Below, in pieces: positions 19,079-28,297 of a DNA stretch of 64,000 bases. The notes beneath the pieces are model-generated. The model saw only the letters and a program-made list of their open reading frames with translations. It did not search any database and was not told where the DNA came from. Numbering within the stretch: the first letter of the stretch is position 1; each line of letters starts with the position of its first letter. The translations under genes and the position numbers were made by a program. The DNA is from CAVONV01 sp963697355 (GTDB taxonomy: Bacteria > Acidobacteriota > Vicinamibacteria > Marinacidobacterales > DATDRI01): the NCBI GenBank assembly GCA_963697355.1, contig CAVONV010000025.1:106778-170777 (forward strand). Direction: 5' to 3'.

Positions 19079-20611
19079 TCAATCCCCGGGACGGATCTGT
19101 CCCTTTGTAAAGCACTCTTCATAAAACTTCTGGATCCTGCCGACCTCGTTGTCTGTCAGTTCCTTGAACTCGCGGTCTCTCGCCCGCTTTGAAAGACGGC
19201 CTTTGCCCTGCGCGAGGAAGCGAGCGAGCAAATCGATGGCGGAGCTCGGCATGTCGACGATCTCCTGGACGTGCTGTTCAAACTCGTCGTATGACTGTAA
19301 GTACTCGACTTCACTCGGGAGATCGTTCGTCACCGTCTCTTCGACACAGCGGTACAAGAACTCGGCATGCGCGGTGGCATCGAAGAACCGGTAGTAATCA
19401 CCCGTTTCGTTCAAGACTTCCAGGTTTCCTCGTGCCGTCGGTCGCCACTCGATGAAGTTGGAGAGTGGCTTGGAGTAGGACTCGAGCACTCGACGATACC
19501 CCTCTATATACCGAAGCATGGCGGCGCTGACGGGAAATACCACACCGGGCGGGTTGTAGTTGGACCGAGCCAGCACATGATGGATGAGCCACCGGTGGAG
19601 TCTTCCGTTGCCATCCTCGAACGGGTGGATGTAGACGAATCCAAAGCCGAGCGCAGCTGCAGTGATTACCGGGTCCACATCGCCTTTCGCCGCACGTCTT
19701 TCGTACTCGACCACACCATTGAGGAGAATCCTCAGATCCTCAAAGCGAGCGCTAATATGGTCGGGTAACGGCTCTCCCGTCCGACGATCATGTCGTCCGA
19801 CGAAACCACCGCGAGCTCGGAGTCCCATCTCTACGAATCGGGGATCACCAATGACAACGCGTTGCAGTCTTTCGAGCTCCTCGACGCTCAAGGGAATCCG
19901 GCCCGCTTCTCCAATGATCCGACTCCACCGAGCGGCACGTACGGGAGACGGGCGCTCCCCTTCGATCTGGAACGAGGCCTTGCTGTCCTCGAGAAGAAGA
20001 AACGCGGCGGCCCGACGGACGATATCCGGATGTGTTCGGCCGATGACGTCTCTTGCTTTCTCCCTGAGCCGGAGGTTTTGGTACCGTTCGAGCTCGAGTG
20101 TTCTCCGAACCAGCGGGCAAAACGCGGACGTTCCTGGGAGGTTGTCCCGGACCTTGTGCCGACGGGAAATGGGGCCGTTCGCAGAAGCATACTGCTGTCT
20201 TGGATCAACCGCTAGAACCGCCTTTACTTTGCCCTGGTCGGCGAGGTCCAAGCTGCGTCCTGTTAGCCACTCGAAGAGGAACCAGAGCCGCCGCGCGTAC
20301 GCTCCCGTCGGTTTTGTTCGCACTGCCGCGGACACCTCTGCGTCCGGCACGACTTGAAACAGAGACGAGAGCACAGAGAGGTCGACACCCTCCCACTTCA
20401 AGGCAAACTCGAGCTGTCCCGGCAATGTGCTAACAGGCGCGTGCCGAGGCGTCAACATCTGCCATTGACCGCTGGATTTGGGATGATGCCGCTCAGCAAT
20501 GGCGGTCAGCCGTGGTGGAAGAGGAACTTTCAGCCCGAAGCGCTCGATCAGCCATGCGTACCCCACGGGTTTCCCCGGCTCGGGCAGCTGACTTCCGCGA
20601 AAAACGATCAC
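19079..20611 (-). CDS. Fic-domain AMP transferase with internal inhibitory helix
   Basis: 510 residues. The Fic active site HPFEDGNGRLHR is at residues 329-340. An inhibitory (S/T)xxxE(G/N) motif, SFQIEG, is at 213-218, upstream of the Fic core: a class II arrangement in which the Glu blocks ATP binding. Fic proteins transfer AMP, or sometimes another group, to Ser/Thr/Tyr hydroxyls of target proteins. The first ~190 residues and the last ~130 resemble those of large Fic proteins that act as regulators or TA-like stress proteins. It stands alone between a repeat fossil and a 220-bp AT-rich gap (20612-20834) that holds its promoter but no gene. Confidence 0.88.
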   Translation of the reverse strand: MIVFRGSQLPEPGKPVGYAWLIERFGLKVPLPPRLTAIAERHHPKSSGQWQMLTPRHAPVSTLPGQLEFALKWEGVDLSVLSSLFQVVPDAEVSAAVRTKPTGAYARRLWFLFEWLTGRSLDLADQGKVKAVLAVDPRQQYASANGPISRRHKVRDNLPGTSAFCPLVRRTLELERYQNLRLREKARDVIGRTHPDIVRRAAAFLLLEDSKASFQIEGERPSPVRAARWSRIIGEAGRIPLSVEELERLQRVVIGDPRFVEMGLRARGGFVGRHDRRTGEPLPDHISARFEDLRILLNGVVEYERRAAKGDVDPVITAAALGFGFVYIHPFEDGNGRLHRWLIHHVLARSNYNPPGVVFPVSAAMLRYIEGYRRVLESYSKPLSNFIEWRPTARGNLEVLNETGDYYRFFDATAHAEFLYRCVEETVTNDLPSEVEYLQSYDEFEQHVQEIVDMPSSAIDLLARFLAQGKGRLSKRARDREFKELTDNEVGRIQKFYEECFTKGQIRPGD

Positions 20612-20834
20612 AACGTGCGAAAAACCTTCACCTTTTGGTGGAATGACTCATGAAACGCCTAGAATTATCGCTTCAAATCCTATAACGGTGTGAAATAGTA
20701 TCACCTACTGCTGATAATGCGAATAAAAATGCCTTAAGTGCAAAATATTGAAAAAATAATTACCACGTAGTCCTGGCGCTCGCGAGCCCTGCTGGCGTCG
20801 CAGCTTCACCTTGGGCTAGCGTGCCTTCTTCTTC

Positions 20835-21083
20835 TCAACCTCGACGGACGGCACGGTCAGCCGGCCGATCCTTGCCGAACCGTTTGTTGTAGAGGTGCTC
20901 AATGTAGTGCCTGAGCGGCATTTTCCAAGGTTCCTGGTCGTGGTTGTCCTTACTGCCGAGTTTTCTGGGATTCATCCCGAGCGCGCGGGCCATTTGGACC
21001 TGGGCGTGGGACAGGTGGTGCCGCTTGCGTGCGTCGTTCCACGCTTGCATCTTCTGGTTCGGCTTCTTTTTCTTCTTGGTCAT
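20835..21083 (-). CDS. Small conserved basic protein
   Basis: 82 residues, Lys/Arg-rich N-terminus (MTKKKKKPNQKMQAWNDARK). It contains the conserved text HHLSHAQVQMARALGMNPRK and DNHDQEPWKMPLRHYIEHLY, which I have seen in many bacterial hypothetical proteins of this size. No domain name or function can be given. It may bind nucleic acid, judging by charge. Confidence 0.65.
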   Translation of the reverse strand: MTKKKKKPNQKMQAWNDARKRHHLSHAQVQMARALGMNPRKLGSKDNHDQEPWKMPLRHYIEHLYNKRFGKDRPADRAVRRG

Positions 21084-21208
21084 TCAATGCACTTCGACCG
21101 CAGCCCATTCTCAGCAGCGTGTGCCGAGGCTTCCACGATGCACCGCTTGGCATTCGTGGGCATCCAAATGATTCCGAAGTCACGGGCGACTCCAGGCCCT
21201 TTCGTGAG

Positions 21209-22682
21209 CTACTTTTTTCGCTGGCCTCCTTTTCTCGTGGCTGAGCTCGCGGAGCCTTCCTTCTTTTTCAGAACGGCGTCTCGCTGGCGCAGCAGCAAAC
21301 GACCGATCGCATCGGCCGTCCCGCGAGAGAGATTCTTCTCCGTACTCAGCCATGCGAAGAAATCCCCCGCAACGACGAGCACCATCAAGCTGCTCTTCTT
21401 CCCCCAGCGATAGTCGTGGCACGCAATCGAGCAAGTACTCCTTGACGAGTTTGACGCTCCAAGGTTTCTCTCGCCTATCCGCTTCTTGGCACTTGAAGGC
21501 GTACAGGGTTTGGAGGACGGCGGTACTCCATTCAAGCCATTCTTCCTCTTCGCCTTCCCGGCGTCTCGCCTCGATGAACTCCATGACGATCTCGACCGCC
21601 GCTCCGAGAGCCAACGCGAATTCGGGATCTAGGTCACCCTCTAGGTCTAGAATCTCGTCCACATCCTCGAACTCAGGATGCGGTAAGGTGATCCGTACGG
21701 AAGCGCTTTCGGGCAATTCTAAATGCATGAGCTCGGTCACTGGCACAGGTGACGGATTCTCGAGGGCACCGCTGTGCTTTCCCAGGAATCGAGCTAGCGC
21801 TTGACAGCAGGCGGTAGCGAAACGCACATCTTTTTCGGACAGCGGTCGGGGAATCCCATCGTCGTCGAACGCCACAATGAACGGAAATGCCTTCGGTCCC
21901 GCGACCTCCCAACCGTACTTTTTGATCTCCGCGCGCATGGAATCTGGGACCTCCGACGAGCCGCCAAAGTTGACGGAGAACACGGCCACCGGAGGAGGTC
22001 CAACGACATCCTCTTCTTCGATCGCGAAGGCCGCAAACCCGATGTAGTCCGCGTAGTCCTCGATCGAATCAAAAACGAGAAATCCAGTGCTCTCGCCGAG
22101 TTGTCCCATAAGACTCATGCAGGCGCCTTCCACATCGAGCTCAGGCGCGTCCAGTGCCATGACCTCGACCGCGTTGACGATTTTCCATGGGACGATTCGG
22201 TACAGCTCCGCCGCCGATTCAAAAAACCGGCCCACCGCCTCCTCGCTTGTTCGACCTTCATCCAGATAACTCACATCAGGGCCATCCGGCTCGATCGCGT
22301 CTGCCATGGTATCTAGAAGGTCCTCCACCTCAGGGACCGGTCCCACGTGAACTTTGACCTTGGGGCCGACCTCAGCACGGAGTTTGGTTGCCAATATCGG
22401 ATCTTCAACTCTTATTTTCTTCGGTGCGAGCGCGGCGTTTTCCATGGCGCGCTTGAGTGAATCGAAAACACACTCCTCCGCTTCGTCCGGATGGACGACT
22501 CGATGTTCGAGAAGCAAGCCGCTCGTGACATCCAACCACAGCGCTATGTCCGGTCGGTAAGGCTCCCCCTCCGTGATCCAAAACGGAAGTCTGAATCGAC
22601 CCCCCACCCATTCGCGTGATGCTTTGTTTGACTTTCCCATGTTGGTTTTCTTCTTCTTTGTGGGCTTTTGTCGTTTCACCAT
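21209..22682 (-). pseudogene. Large acidic hypothetical protein (DUF6930-like), frameshift near the C-terminus
   Basis: ~490 residues. GGAG precedes the ATG at 22682. The N-terminus is Lys-rich (MVKRQKPTKKKKTNMGK), then YRPDIALWLDVTSGLLLEHR, a segment like DUF6930. The body is acidic and helical. The frame changes near 21345: the C-terminal helix AWLSTEKNLSRGTADAIGRL lies in the other frame and ends at 21209 with a Lys-rich tail. No enzyme motif is seen. Its name is a weak family impression; function is unknown. Confidence 0.55.
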
Positions 22683-22744
22683 TTCGGACTCCTTACCGCT
22701 TTTGTGCAGCCAAAGAGTATACCCTCGAGATTTCGAACACCAAC

Positions 22745-22962
22745 CCGCATCATCCCTTGCCCTTGCCCTTGCCCCTGCCCCTGCCCTTGCCCCTGCCCTT
22801 GCCCCTGCCCTTGCCCGTTGCCCCTGCCCTTGCCCCTGCCCGCCCTTGCCCCTGCCCTTGCCCTTGCCCCTGCCCTTGCCCCGCCCCTGCCCTTGCCCCT
22901 GCCCGTGCCCCTGCCCTTACCCGCGCCCGATGGACTTCAACCACCCAGGCCTGACCCCACGT
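22745..22962. repeat. Long CCCTTG/CCCCTG hexamer array with conserved tail
   Basis: Roughly 29 GC-rich 6-base units, mostly CCCTTG and CCCCTG, run to ~22928. They end in a tail CCCGATGGACTTCAACCACC then AGGCCTGACCCC. The same tail ends the array at 23.8-23.98 kb. Together they bracket the ERCC4 nuclease gene. Cys-Pro, Leu-Pro and Ala-Pro open frames here are artefacts. Confidence 0.85.
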
Positions 22963-22981
22963 GAACATTCGTTTCATTCGT

Positions 22982-23650
22982 TCACGGCCTGCCGAAGCTT
23001 TGGGTAGCTGCATCGCGAGCCACCCAGCGAATGGCTTCAGCCCTGACGGTCCCGATCCCCTCTACTTTGACGAGCTCCTCGAGCTCCGCCTTGAAAACCG
23101 CTTCCACACTTCCAAATGTTTCGAGCAGGTTCTGAGCTCGCTTGACGCCTATACCTGGCAATCCCTGCAAAAGGTAAAGCTGAGCGCGTCGTCTCTTTTT
23201 GGGCACCAAGCCCGAGCGGCGTACTCCGCCGCTCGAGAAAGCTCTAACTTGACGGGCAGTGTACAGCATGAGTTTTGCGGTTTCTTCTGTATCCAAAGAA
23301 CGCAATACGGGTATTCCGAAGATGAAACTCAAGCTGATGAGGGCACCTTGAATGGCTTCGCGACGCATCCTGCTGGAAGACAAGCTCCGAGAAACGCCTT
23401 CAAGGATGAAAGCGCCGATGGGTTCTCCGGAGGCAAGCCGACGAGCCTGACGGAAGAGCCGGCCGTCTTTGATGGAGGTAACGAAATCGAGGAGCGTCTT
23501 TCTCTCAAAAAGCAATCTTTCATTTATCAGGTAATCACCGACCGCCAAAGTAGCGTAAGTAACCGTTACCCCCTCCGTGCCCTGGAGCATCGCTGGAACG
23601 CCACTCTCGCGTTCGCGATGGTCGACGACGATGGACACTGCCCTATCCAC
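22982..23650 (-). CDS. ERCC4-type structure-specific nuclease with helix-hairpin-helix domain
   Basis: 222 residues; GTG start with GGGAG 5 bp upstream. The ERCC4 nuclease core has VVDHRE at strand 1, GDYLINERLLFERKTLLDF (the ERKxxxD signature) and an IGAFILEG strand. Tandem HhH motifs follow: LQGLPGIGVKRAQNLLETFG and LVKVEGIGTVRAEAI. XPF/Mus81/Hef proteins cut branched DNA; this is the compact helicase-free form, uncommon in bacteria. RecQ lies next to it on the same strand, so a joint role in fork or flap repair is possible. It is bracketed by hexamer arrays with the same tail, which suggests it moved or was duplicated with them. Confidence 0.88.
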   Translation of the reverse strand: MDRAVSIVVDHRERESGVPAMLQGTEGVTVTYATLAVGDYLINERLLFERKTLLDFVTSIKDGRLFRQARRLASGEPIGAFILEGVSRSLSSSRMRREAIQGALISLSFIFGIPVLRSLDTEETAKLMLYTARQVRAFSSGGVRRSGLVPKKRRRAQLYLLQGLPGIGVKRAQNLLETFGSVEAVFKAELEELVKVEGIGTVRAEAIRWVARDAATQSFGRP

Positions 23651-23667
23651 AATGACTCCCTTCTAAC

Positions 23668-23757
23668 TCCCGCTCTTGCCCTTGCTCTTCCCCTGCCCGT
23701 TACCGAGCCCCAGCCCGAGCCCGATTGATTTGTGCTCACCACCATTCGCGTCAACAT
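23668..23757 (-). repeat. Fossil of the four-helix-bundle gene 3' end
   Basis: On the minus strand it reads AMLTRMVVSTNQSGSG followed by hexamer-coded Gly/Arg text, as in the intact gene end at 36.0-36.1 kb. It overlaps nothing else and lies just upstream of the ERCC4 start. Confidence 0.65.
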
Positions 23758-23794
23758 CGCTGACTGGGCGTTGCCGTCAAAGAAAGCGAGAACC

Positions 23795-23978
23795 TTCTTC
23801 CCCTGCCCTTGCCCTTGCCCCTGCCCTTGCCCTTGCCCTTGCCCCTGCCCTTGCCCCTGCCCTTGCCCCTGCCCTTGCCCCTGCCCTTGCCCCTGCCCTT
23901 GCCCCTGCCCTTGCCCCTGCCCCTGCCCCTGCCCCTTCCCGAGCCCGATGGACCTCGCCCAACCCGGCCTGACCCCAA
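23795..23978. repeat. Second long hexamer array with the same tail
   Basis: About 24 CCCTTG/CCCCTG units followed by GAGCCCGATGGACCTCGCCC and CCGGCCTGACCCCA, the same tail as at 22.93-22.96 kb. It abuts the 3' end of recQ. Confidence 0.85.
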
Positions 23979-23980
23979 AT

Positions 23981-25994
23981 TTACGACTGCTTCACATGGG
24001 CGCGGACGATGTCGAGAACGGTCTTGCCGTACTTCTCGAGCTTGGCGGGTCCCACACCTTTGATACTTAGAAGCGCGTTTGATCCGAGGGCAAGGAGGTG
24101 GCAATGGCGGCGAGTCGTCTTGTCAGGAAAAATGACGTAAGCCGGGACCCCTTGCTTCTGAGACTCTTCCAAACGCCAGGCTTTCAGATGTGCCAGCAGG
24201 TCTTCGTCGGCTGGATTTCGATTGAAACGAGCTCACGCTGTGACTTCGTGGCGGTGGAGGCAGCGGCAGTTCGGGTCTTGCTTCGCCCTTCATGACGCTT
24301 CTTCCCTCTTTACTCAAGGACAGAACGAAGGCCCCCGGCTTACCTCCCTCGAGTGTTCGGCGTTCCACCAGACCGGAATCGGCGAGAAGATGGAGCAGCT
24401 CCTTGGCTTGATCGAGAGACAAGGCCTCGAGCTTTCCATAGGTAGGGATGCGATCCAGCCTCCAGTTCAACACCTCTTTCGCCCGACTGCCCACCAGCAC
24501 CTGAGCGATCCGAACGGCTCCGAAACGCCCGGAAAGTCGCGCCACGGCCGAAAGAGCGATCCGAACACGTAGATACTCTTCATCAGTGGGAGGGCGGGTC
24601 GCGACCTTTCGCCAACCGAGACATACGTCGCAAGTGCCGCAACGAGGTGCCACTCCGGCTCGAGCGCTCCCCGCGAAGTAGTCGTAAATGAACCGGGTGC
24701 GACAACCGCGACCGTTGGCATAACGCATCATGGTGTCGAGCCGCTCTCGATCGCGACGGGCTTTCTCAGCACGCACCGCCATGTCGATGGGCGGCTCACC
24801 TTCTCCGAGTCGCATCGAGCGGGCCTCGGCCGCCCGGCGGAGAAGGCGCGCTGCCGTCACCGCCGCCATGCCCTGAGCGGCATCGGAGGCGGCATGCATC
24901 TCGATCGTCTCGTCCGTAGCGCCCTCCCCCAGCAGTCGCCACACTCTTCGGAAAACGTTCGCGGAGGGATTCGATCCTTCGAGAAAGAACTCTTGAGTCC
25001 GCATGTCGGCGGGCGAGAAGAGGAGCGAGCAGCGCGATGGCAGGCCATCACGCCCGGCCCGGCCCACTTCCTGGTAGTAAGCCTCGACGCTTCCGGGAAG
25101 ATCGGCATGCGCGACGAAACGGATATCTGCTTTGTCCACTCCCATTCCGAAAGCGTTGGTGGCGGCGATCACCGGCACCTTTCCCGACAAGAAACGGTCT
25201 TGCGCCCGTCGACGCTCCAGATCGCCCAGCCCGCCATGATAGGTCTCAGCCTCCAGTCCGCGTGCCCGAAGGAAATCCGTCCAGGCCTCCGCATTTTTTC
25301 GCGTGGCGACATAGACGATACCCGGTGGTCCAACTTTTTCCAGAATGCGCTCTAACGATTTCGCCTTTTCCGCGCGATTCCGACAAAACTCCACCATCAG
25401 CGTAAGGTTGGGACGCTCGAAGCCTGCGACCAGCTCGACGGCATCCTTCAGGTTCAATTGGCGCACGATATCGGCGCGCACCTCGGGGGTGGCGGTAGCC
25501 GTAAAGGCGGCCACGGGAACACCGAGCTCGGACCGCAGTCCTCCCAAGCGCATGTAGTCGGGCCGGAAGTCATGCCCCCACTGGCTAATGCAGTGGGCTT
25601 CGTCGATCACCAAGCGTGAGACCCGAGTTCGCGCGAGAGCCTCACGAAAACCGCGATTCGACAAGCGCTCCGGGGCAATGTAGACCATCCGCAGGCGGCC
25701 TGCTGCCAATTCCGCTTGGGCCGAAGATCGCGCAGCAGCGGGCAAGCCCGAGTGAATGGCGGCGGCCGGAACCCCTCGCTCACGGAGACCGTCCAACTGA
25801 TCCTTCATGAGGGCAATGAGCGGTGACACGACGATGGTTGTGCCTTCGAGCAGGACGGCAGGAAGCTGGTAACACAAGGACTTACCCGAGCCCGTAGGCA
25901 TGACCGCGACCACATCGCGGCCGGCAAGCACAGAGTCGATCAAGTCGCGCTGACCCGGCCGGAAAGAACCGTGCCCAAAGGTCTGCTGCAGCAC
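23981..25994 (-). pseudogene. recQ: RecQ-family DNA helicase, frameshift before the HRDC domain
   Basis: Full RecQ order: Walker A PTGSGKSLCYQ (34-43), DEAH box VIDEAHCISQWGHDFRPDY, FERPNL, motif VI QEVGRAGRDG, RQC zinc cluster (CRTRF...CGTCDVC) and a winged helix. The frame breaks near 24235-24290. The HRDC domain continues in another frame (EESQKQGVPAYVIFPDKT, then LLSIKGVGPAKLEKYGKTVL) to 23981. Joined, it is ~670 residues, normal for RecQ. It unwinds DNA 3'-5' in repair and fork restart. GTG at 25994 is the best visible start. Frameshift may be an error because everything else is intact. Confidence 0.8.
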
Positions 25995-26018
25995 ATCGAT
26001 CGATCTTGGTCTCGATAC

Positions 26019-26198
26019 TCAAAGTGACCTCAATCTAGCAGAAACTTCTCCAAGGAGCGTGTCGGAGGCACCGTCTTGTGTCTTTAAAAGATCCAAAGAG
26101 CAACGCGGGGCCATCGCTTCAAACTGCCGGGGTTCTTCAGAACCTTGACGCCTCGGCCGGTACGCGAGAAAGAGTATGGTGGTATCGAGAAGGATCAC
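26019..26198 (-). pseudogene. VapC (PIN-domain) toxin remnant, truncated
   Basis: A GTG overlapping the antitoxin stop (GTGA) starts VILLDTTILFLAY, the first strand of a PIN domain with its first acidic residue. The text then loses similarity and stops after 59 codons, whereas PIN toxins have ~130. The ribonuclease can no longer be active. Confidence 0.55.
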
Positions 26199-26395
26199 CT
26201 TTTCTTCCGCGCGCGCTTGTGGTCGTACTTCGGGTCGAAGTCGATAGTTCCGAAAGTCCGGAGAGACCCGAGACGTTTGCGGCGTGAGATGTACTCTTTG
26301 AGCGCCTCGTTTACCGTCTCACGTTTGGTCCGATGACCACCGATCGCGAGAGCTTTTTCGAGCAACACATCGTCGATGGCCAGATTGGTCGGAAT
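26195..26395 (-). CDS. VapB-type antitoxin (ribbon-helix-helix/MetJ-like)
   Basis: About 66 residues: IPTNLAIDDVLLEKALAIGG, KRETVNEALKEYISRRKRL, then a disordered basic tail FGTIDFDPKYDHKRARKK, the toxin-wrapping end of VapB proteins. There is no usual start codon next to the ribosome site. GGAGGG lies 6 bp before ATT (26395), and family alignments would begin exactly there, so an ATT start or a mutated ATG is likely; an in-frame ATG at 26452 gives a 19-residue extension with no ribosome site. It heads a truncated vapC, so it is an orphan. Confidence 0.6.
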   Translation of the reverse strand: MPTNLAIDDVLLEKALAIGGHRTKRETVNEALKEYISRRKRLGSLRTFGTIDFDPKYDHKRARKKR

Positions 26396-26715
26396 GTCGA
26401 GCCCTCCTCGATACCTACACCGAATCCTACATATCCTGCACAACTCGGTCAAAGCAGACCTTCATTGAAACCCCCATCACTAGTAGTGACGAAAAACATC
26501 GACGCCAACCACCCGCCTTGGAAAAAAGGTTCTTCAAAAAAAATGGGCCTTGCCCTGCCCCCTTTCTACAACAACGGCATGACGTGTCGTTCTAAGGAAC
26601 AACGTGTTGTTCTCAGGCCATGAGATGTCGGTTTAAGGAACAAGCTGCAGAAAGGGAGTGTACAGCCTCTATCCGAGAGTAGCGTGGACGTTTAGGTTCA
26701 GACCCGATCGTGGAC

Positions 26716-28050
26716 TCAAGGTAAAAAGGGAACACCTAGTCCTGCTACCGCTGCGCGGAGCCGTGAAACCGCGTACAAAGGCAGATTGTAGATTTTGCCC
26801 TGCCTTTTTGCGTTGAGCAGATTGGACCGGATCACGCAACGTGGGCGAAACTGCTGGTTAAAGGACTGCAGACTCCTGCTCTTGGTACTGAAACCAGCCT
26901 TGACTTCCAACGGGACGACCTCTCGGTCGAACTCGCAAAGAAAGTCGACCTCGGCCTTGCCTCCTTTGCTCCTCCAGTAGTAGAGCTCTGGTTGAATGCC
27001 GACCATGAGCTGTTGTGCCACGTAGTTCTCCACCAGAGCCCCTTCGTACTCGTTGAAGAGACGTTGTCCCTCCGCCATGGATGCCGCCGGTGATTTGACC
27101 ATCGCACCTAATAGCCCTACGTCCAGAACGTAGACCTTGAAGCAACTGCGATCGGCATAATGCTTCAGTGGGACTTTGCTCGTCTCAACACCGTAACATA
27201 ACTGAACCAATCCAGCATCTCGAAGCCACCTCAGCGCATTCTCGTACTCACGTGCCCGTGCTCCTTTTCGAACAGCCGAGAACATGAACTTCTTGTTTTC
27301 CCTGGCCAGATGCTTGGGAATCGACTCCCAGATCAATGTCAGCTTGGGTATATCCGAACTCGGTGCGTGCTTGGCAAAATCAAGCACGTAGGAGTCAATG
27401 ATCTCGCGGTGGATCTCCCGAACTTCATGAACCCCGACACTTTCAGCGAAATGTTTGACCGCCTCCGGCATTCCCCCGACAACGTAGTACTTCCTAAGCA
27501 GGTCGATTAGATCCTCGTGAATCGCTTCAGGCAGTGGCTCGAAGGAGATTTGCTCTTCAAGCAGACGTCGATACCGATCAAAGCCCATGGCATTCAAGAA
27601 CTCGAAGAAAGTCATGGGGTGAAGGTCTAGGAAGTTCACTTTACCTACGGGAAAGGAACCAGGGCCTGACATTTTGATGCCTAGAAGCGACCCGGCGGCC
27701 GCGACATGATAGACGTTGGCCTGCTCCTGGAAATACTTCAATGAGCTCAGAGCCTGGTTAGACATCTGCACTTCGTCAAACACCACCAGATCCGGGCCTG
27801 GGCGGATTTCGCGCCCCATGTAGACGGCAAGTTCGGAGAGGATCCGGCCCGGATCGAGATCTCGACTGAAGAAACCGGCAAGCTTCGGGTCCTTCTCAAA
27901 GTTACAGTAGACGATACTCTCGTATTCGTTCCGTCCAAATTGCCGGAGAAGGTAGGTTTTCCCCGTCTGACGAGCGCCCCCAAGGAGAAGAGGTTTCCTC
28001 CGGGGCGACGCCTTCCACTTCAGCAGATCGGCGTATAGATCCCGGTCCAT
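26716..28050 (-). CDS. AAA-type ATPase with DUF4143 and nuclease-like C-terminus
   Basis: 444 residues. Walker A LLGGARQTGKTYLLRQFG and Walker B LVVFDEVQMS are in the first 110 residues. The middle has the DUF4143 helical region. The end YYWRSKGGKAEVDFLCEFD...VPLEVKAG has the E-VDF-E-K pattern of a PD-(D/E)XK-like fold. These widespread proteins have no settled function; some are linked to stress or TA-like behaviour. A long inverted repeat resembling a CRP/FNR-family site lies 52 bp upstream of the ATG. No partner gene is visible. Confidence 0.85.
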   Translation of the reverse strand: MDRDLYADLLKWKASPRRKPLLLGGARQTGKTYLLRQFGRNEYESIVYCNFEKDPKLAGFFSRDLDPGRILSELAVYMGREIRPGPDLVVFDEVQMSNQALSSLKYFQEQANVYHVAAAGSLLGIKMSGPGSFPVGKVNFLDLHPMTFFEFLNAMGFDRYRRLLEEQISFEPLPEAIHEDLIDLLRKYYVVGGMPEAVKHFAESVGVHEVREIHREIIDSYVLDFAKHAPSSDIPKLTLIWESIPKHLARENKKFMFSAVRKGARAREYENALRWLRDAGLVQLCYGVETSKVPLKHYADRSCFKVYVLDVGLLGAMVKSPAASMAEGQRLFNEYEGALVENYVAQQLMVGIQPELYYWRSKGGKAEVDFLCEFDREVVPLEVKAGFSTKSRSLQSFNQQFRPRCVIRSNLLNAKRQGKIYNLPLYAVSRLRAAVAGLGVPFLP

Positions 28051-28101
28051 TACAGCTGAATTATGAAGGCCAAAATAAGCCTCGTCAACAGTTATCGGAG
28101 A

Positions 28102-28125
28102 AAAACGTGAAAATCATCACGTTTT
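28102..28125. promoter_or_regulatory. CRP/FNR-like inverted repeat
   Basis: AAAACGTGA - AAATCA - TCACGTTTT: 9-bp perfect arms and a 6-bp spacer, containing GTGA-N6-TCAC. It lies between the divergent DUF4143 ATPase and hydrolase genes and could serve both. Confidence 0.6.
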
Positions 28126-28136
28126 ATGGACTAATA

Positions 28137-28155
28137 ATGTGAACAACTCTCACAT
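28137..28155. promoter_or_regulatory. Second, related inverted repeat
   Basis: ATGTGA - 7 bp - TCACAT. Half-sites are like the one 12 bp away but the spacer is 7 rather than 6. It may be a weaker site for the same regulator. Confidence 0.45.
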
Positions 28156-28297
28156 ATTTCTCCCCAGACGATGCGGACCCGGGTCTTGGCACTTTTTCTC
28201 TCATTGCTATTTGGCGGCAGAAGAATACAATCGGAGTTTCATCAAAGCCGAGCATCGTCTGGTCAGGGTGACCCCGAAAGTCAAGAAGGAGGCTTGT

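Noticed and set aside
22740..23960. Possible CRISPR array or long Cys-Pro/Leu-Pro coding frames in the CCCTTG/CCCCTG tracts
   Set aside because: Units are only 6 bases with no spacers of constant length, and all six frames give simple repeats, so this is low-complexity DNA and not CRISPR or protein-coding.
23981..25994. RecQ frameshift as programmed frameshifting
   Set aside because: No slippery heptamer with a following pseudoknot was seen; RecQ families do not use this. Error or mutation is simpler.
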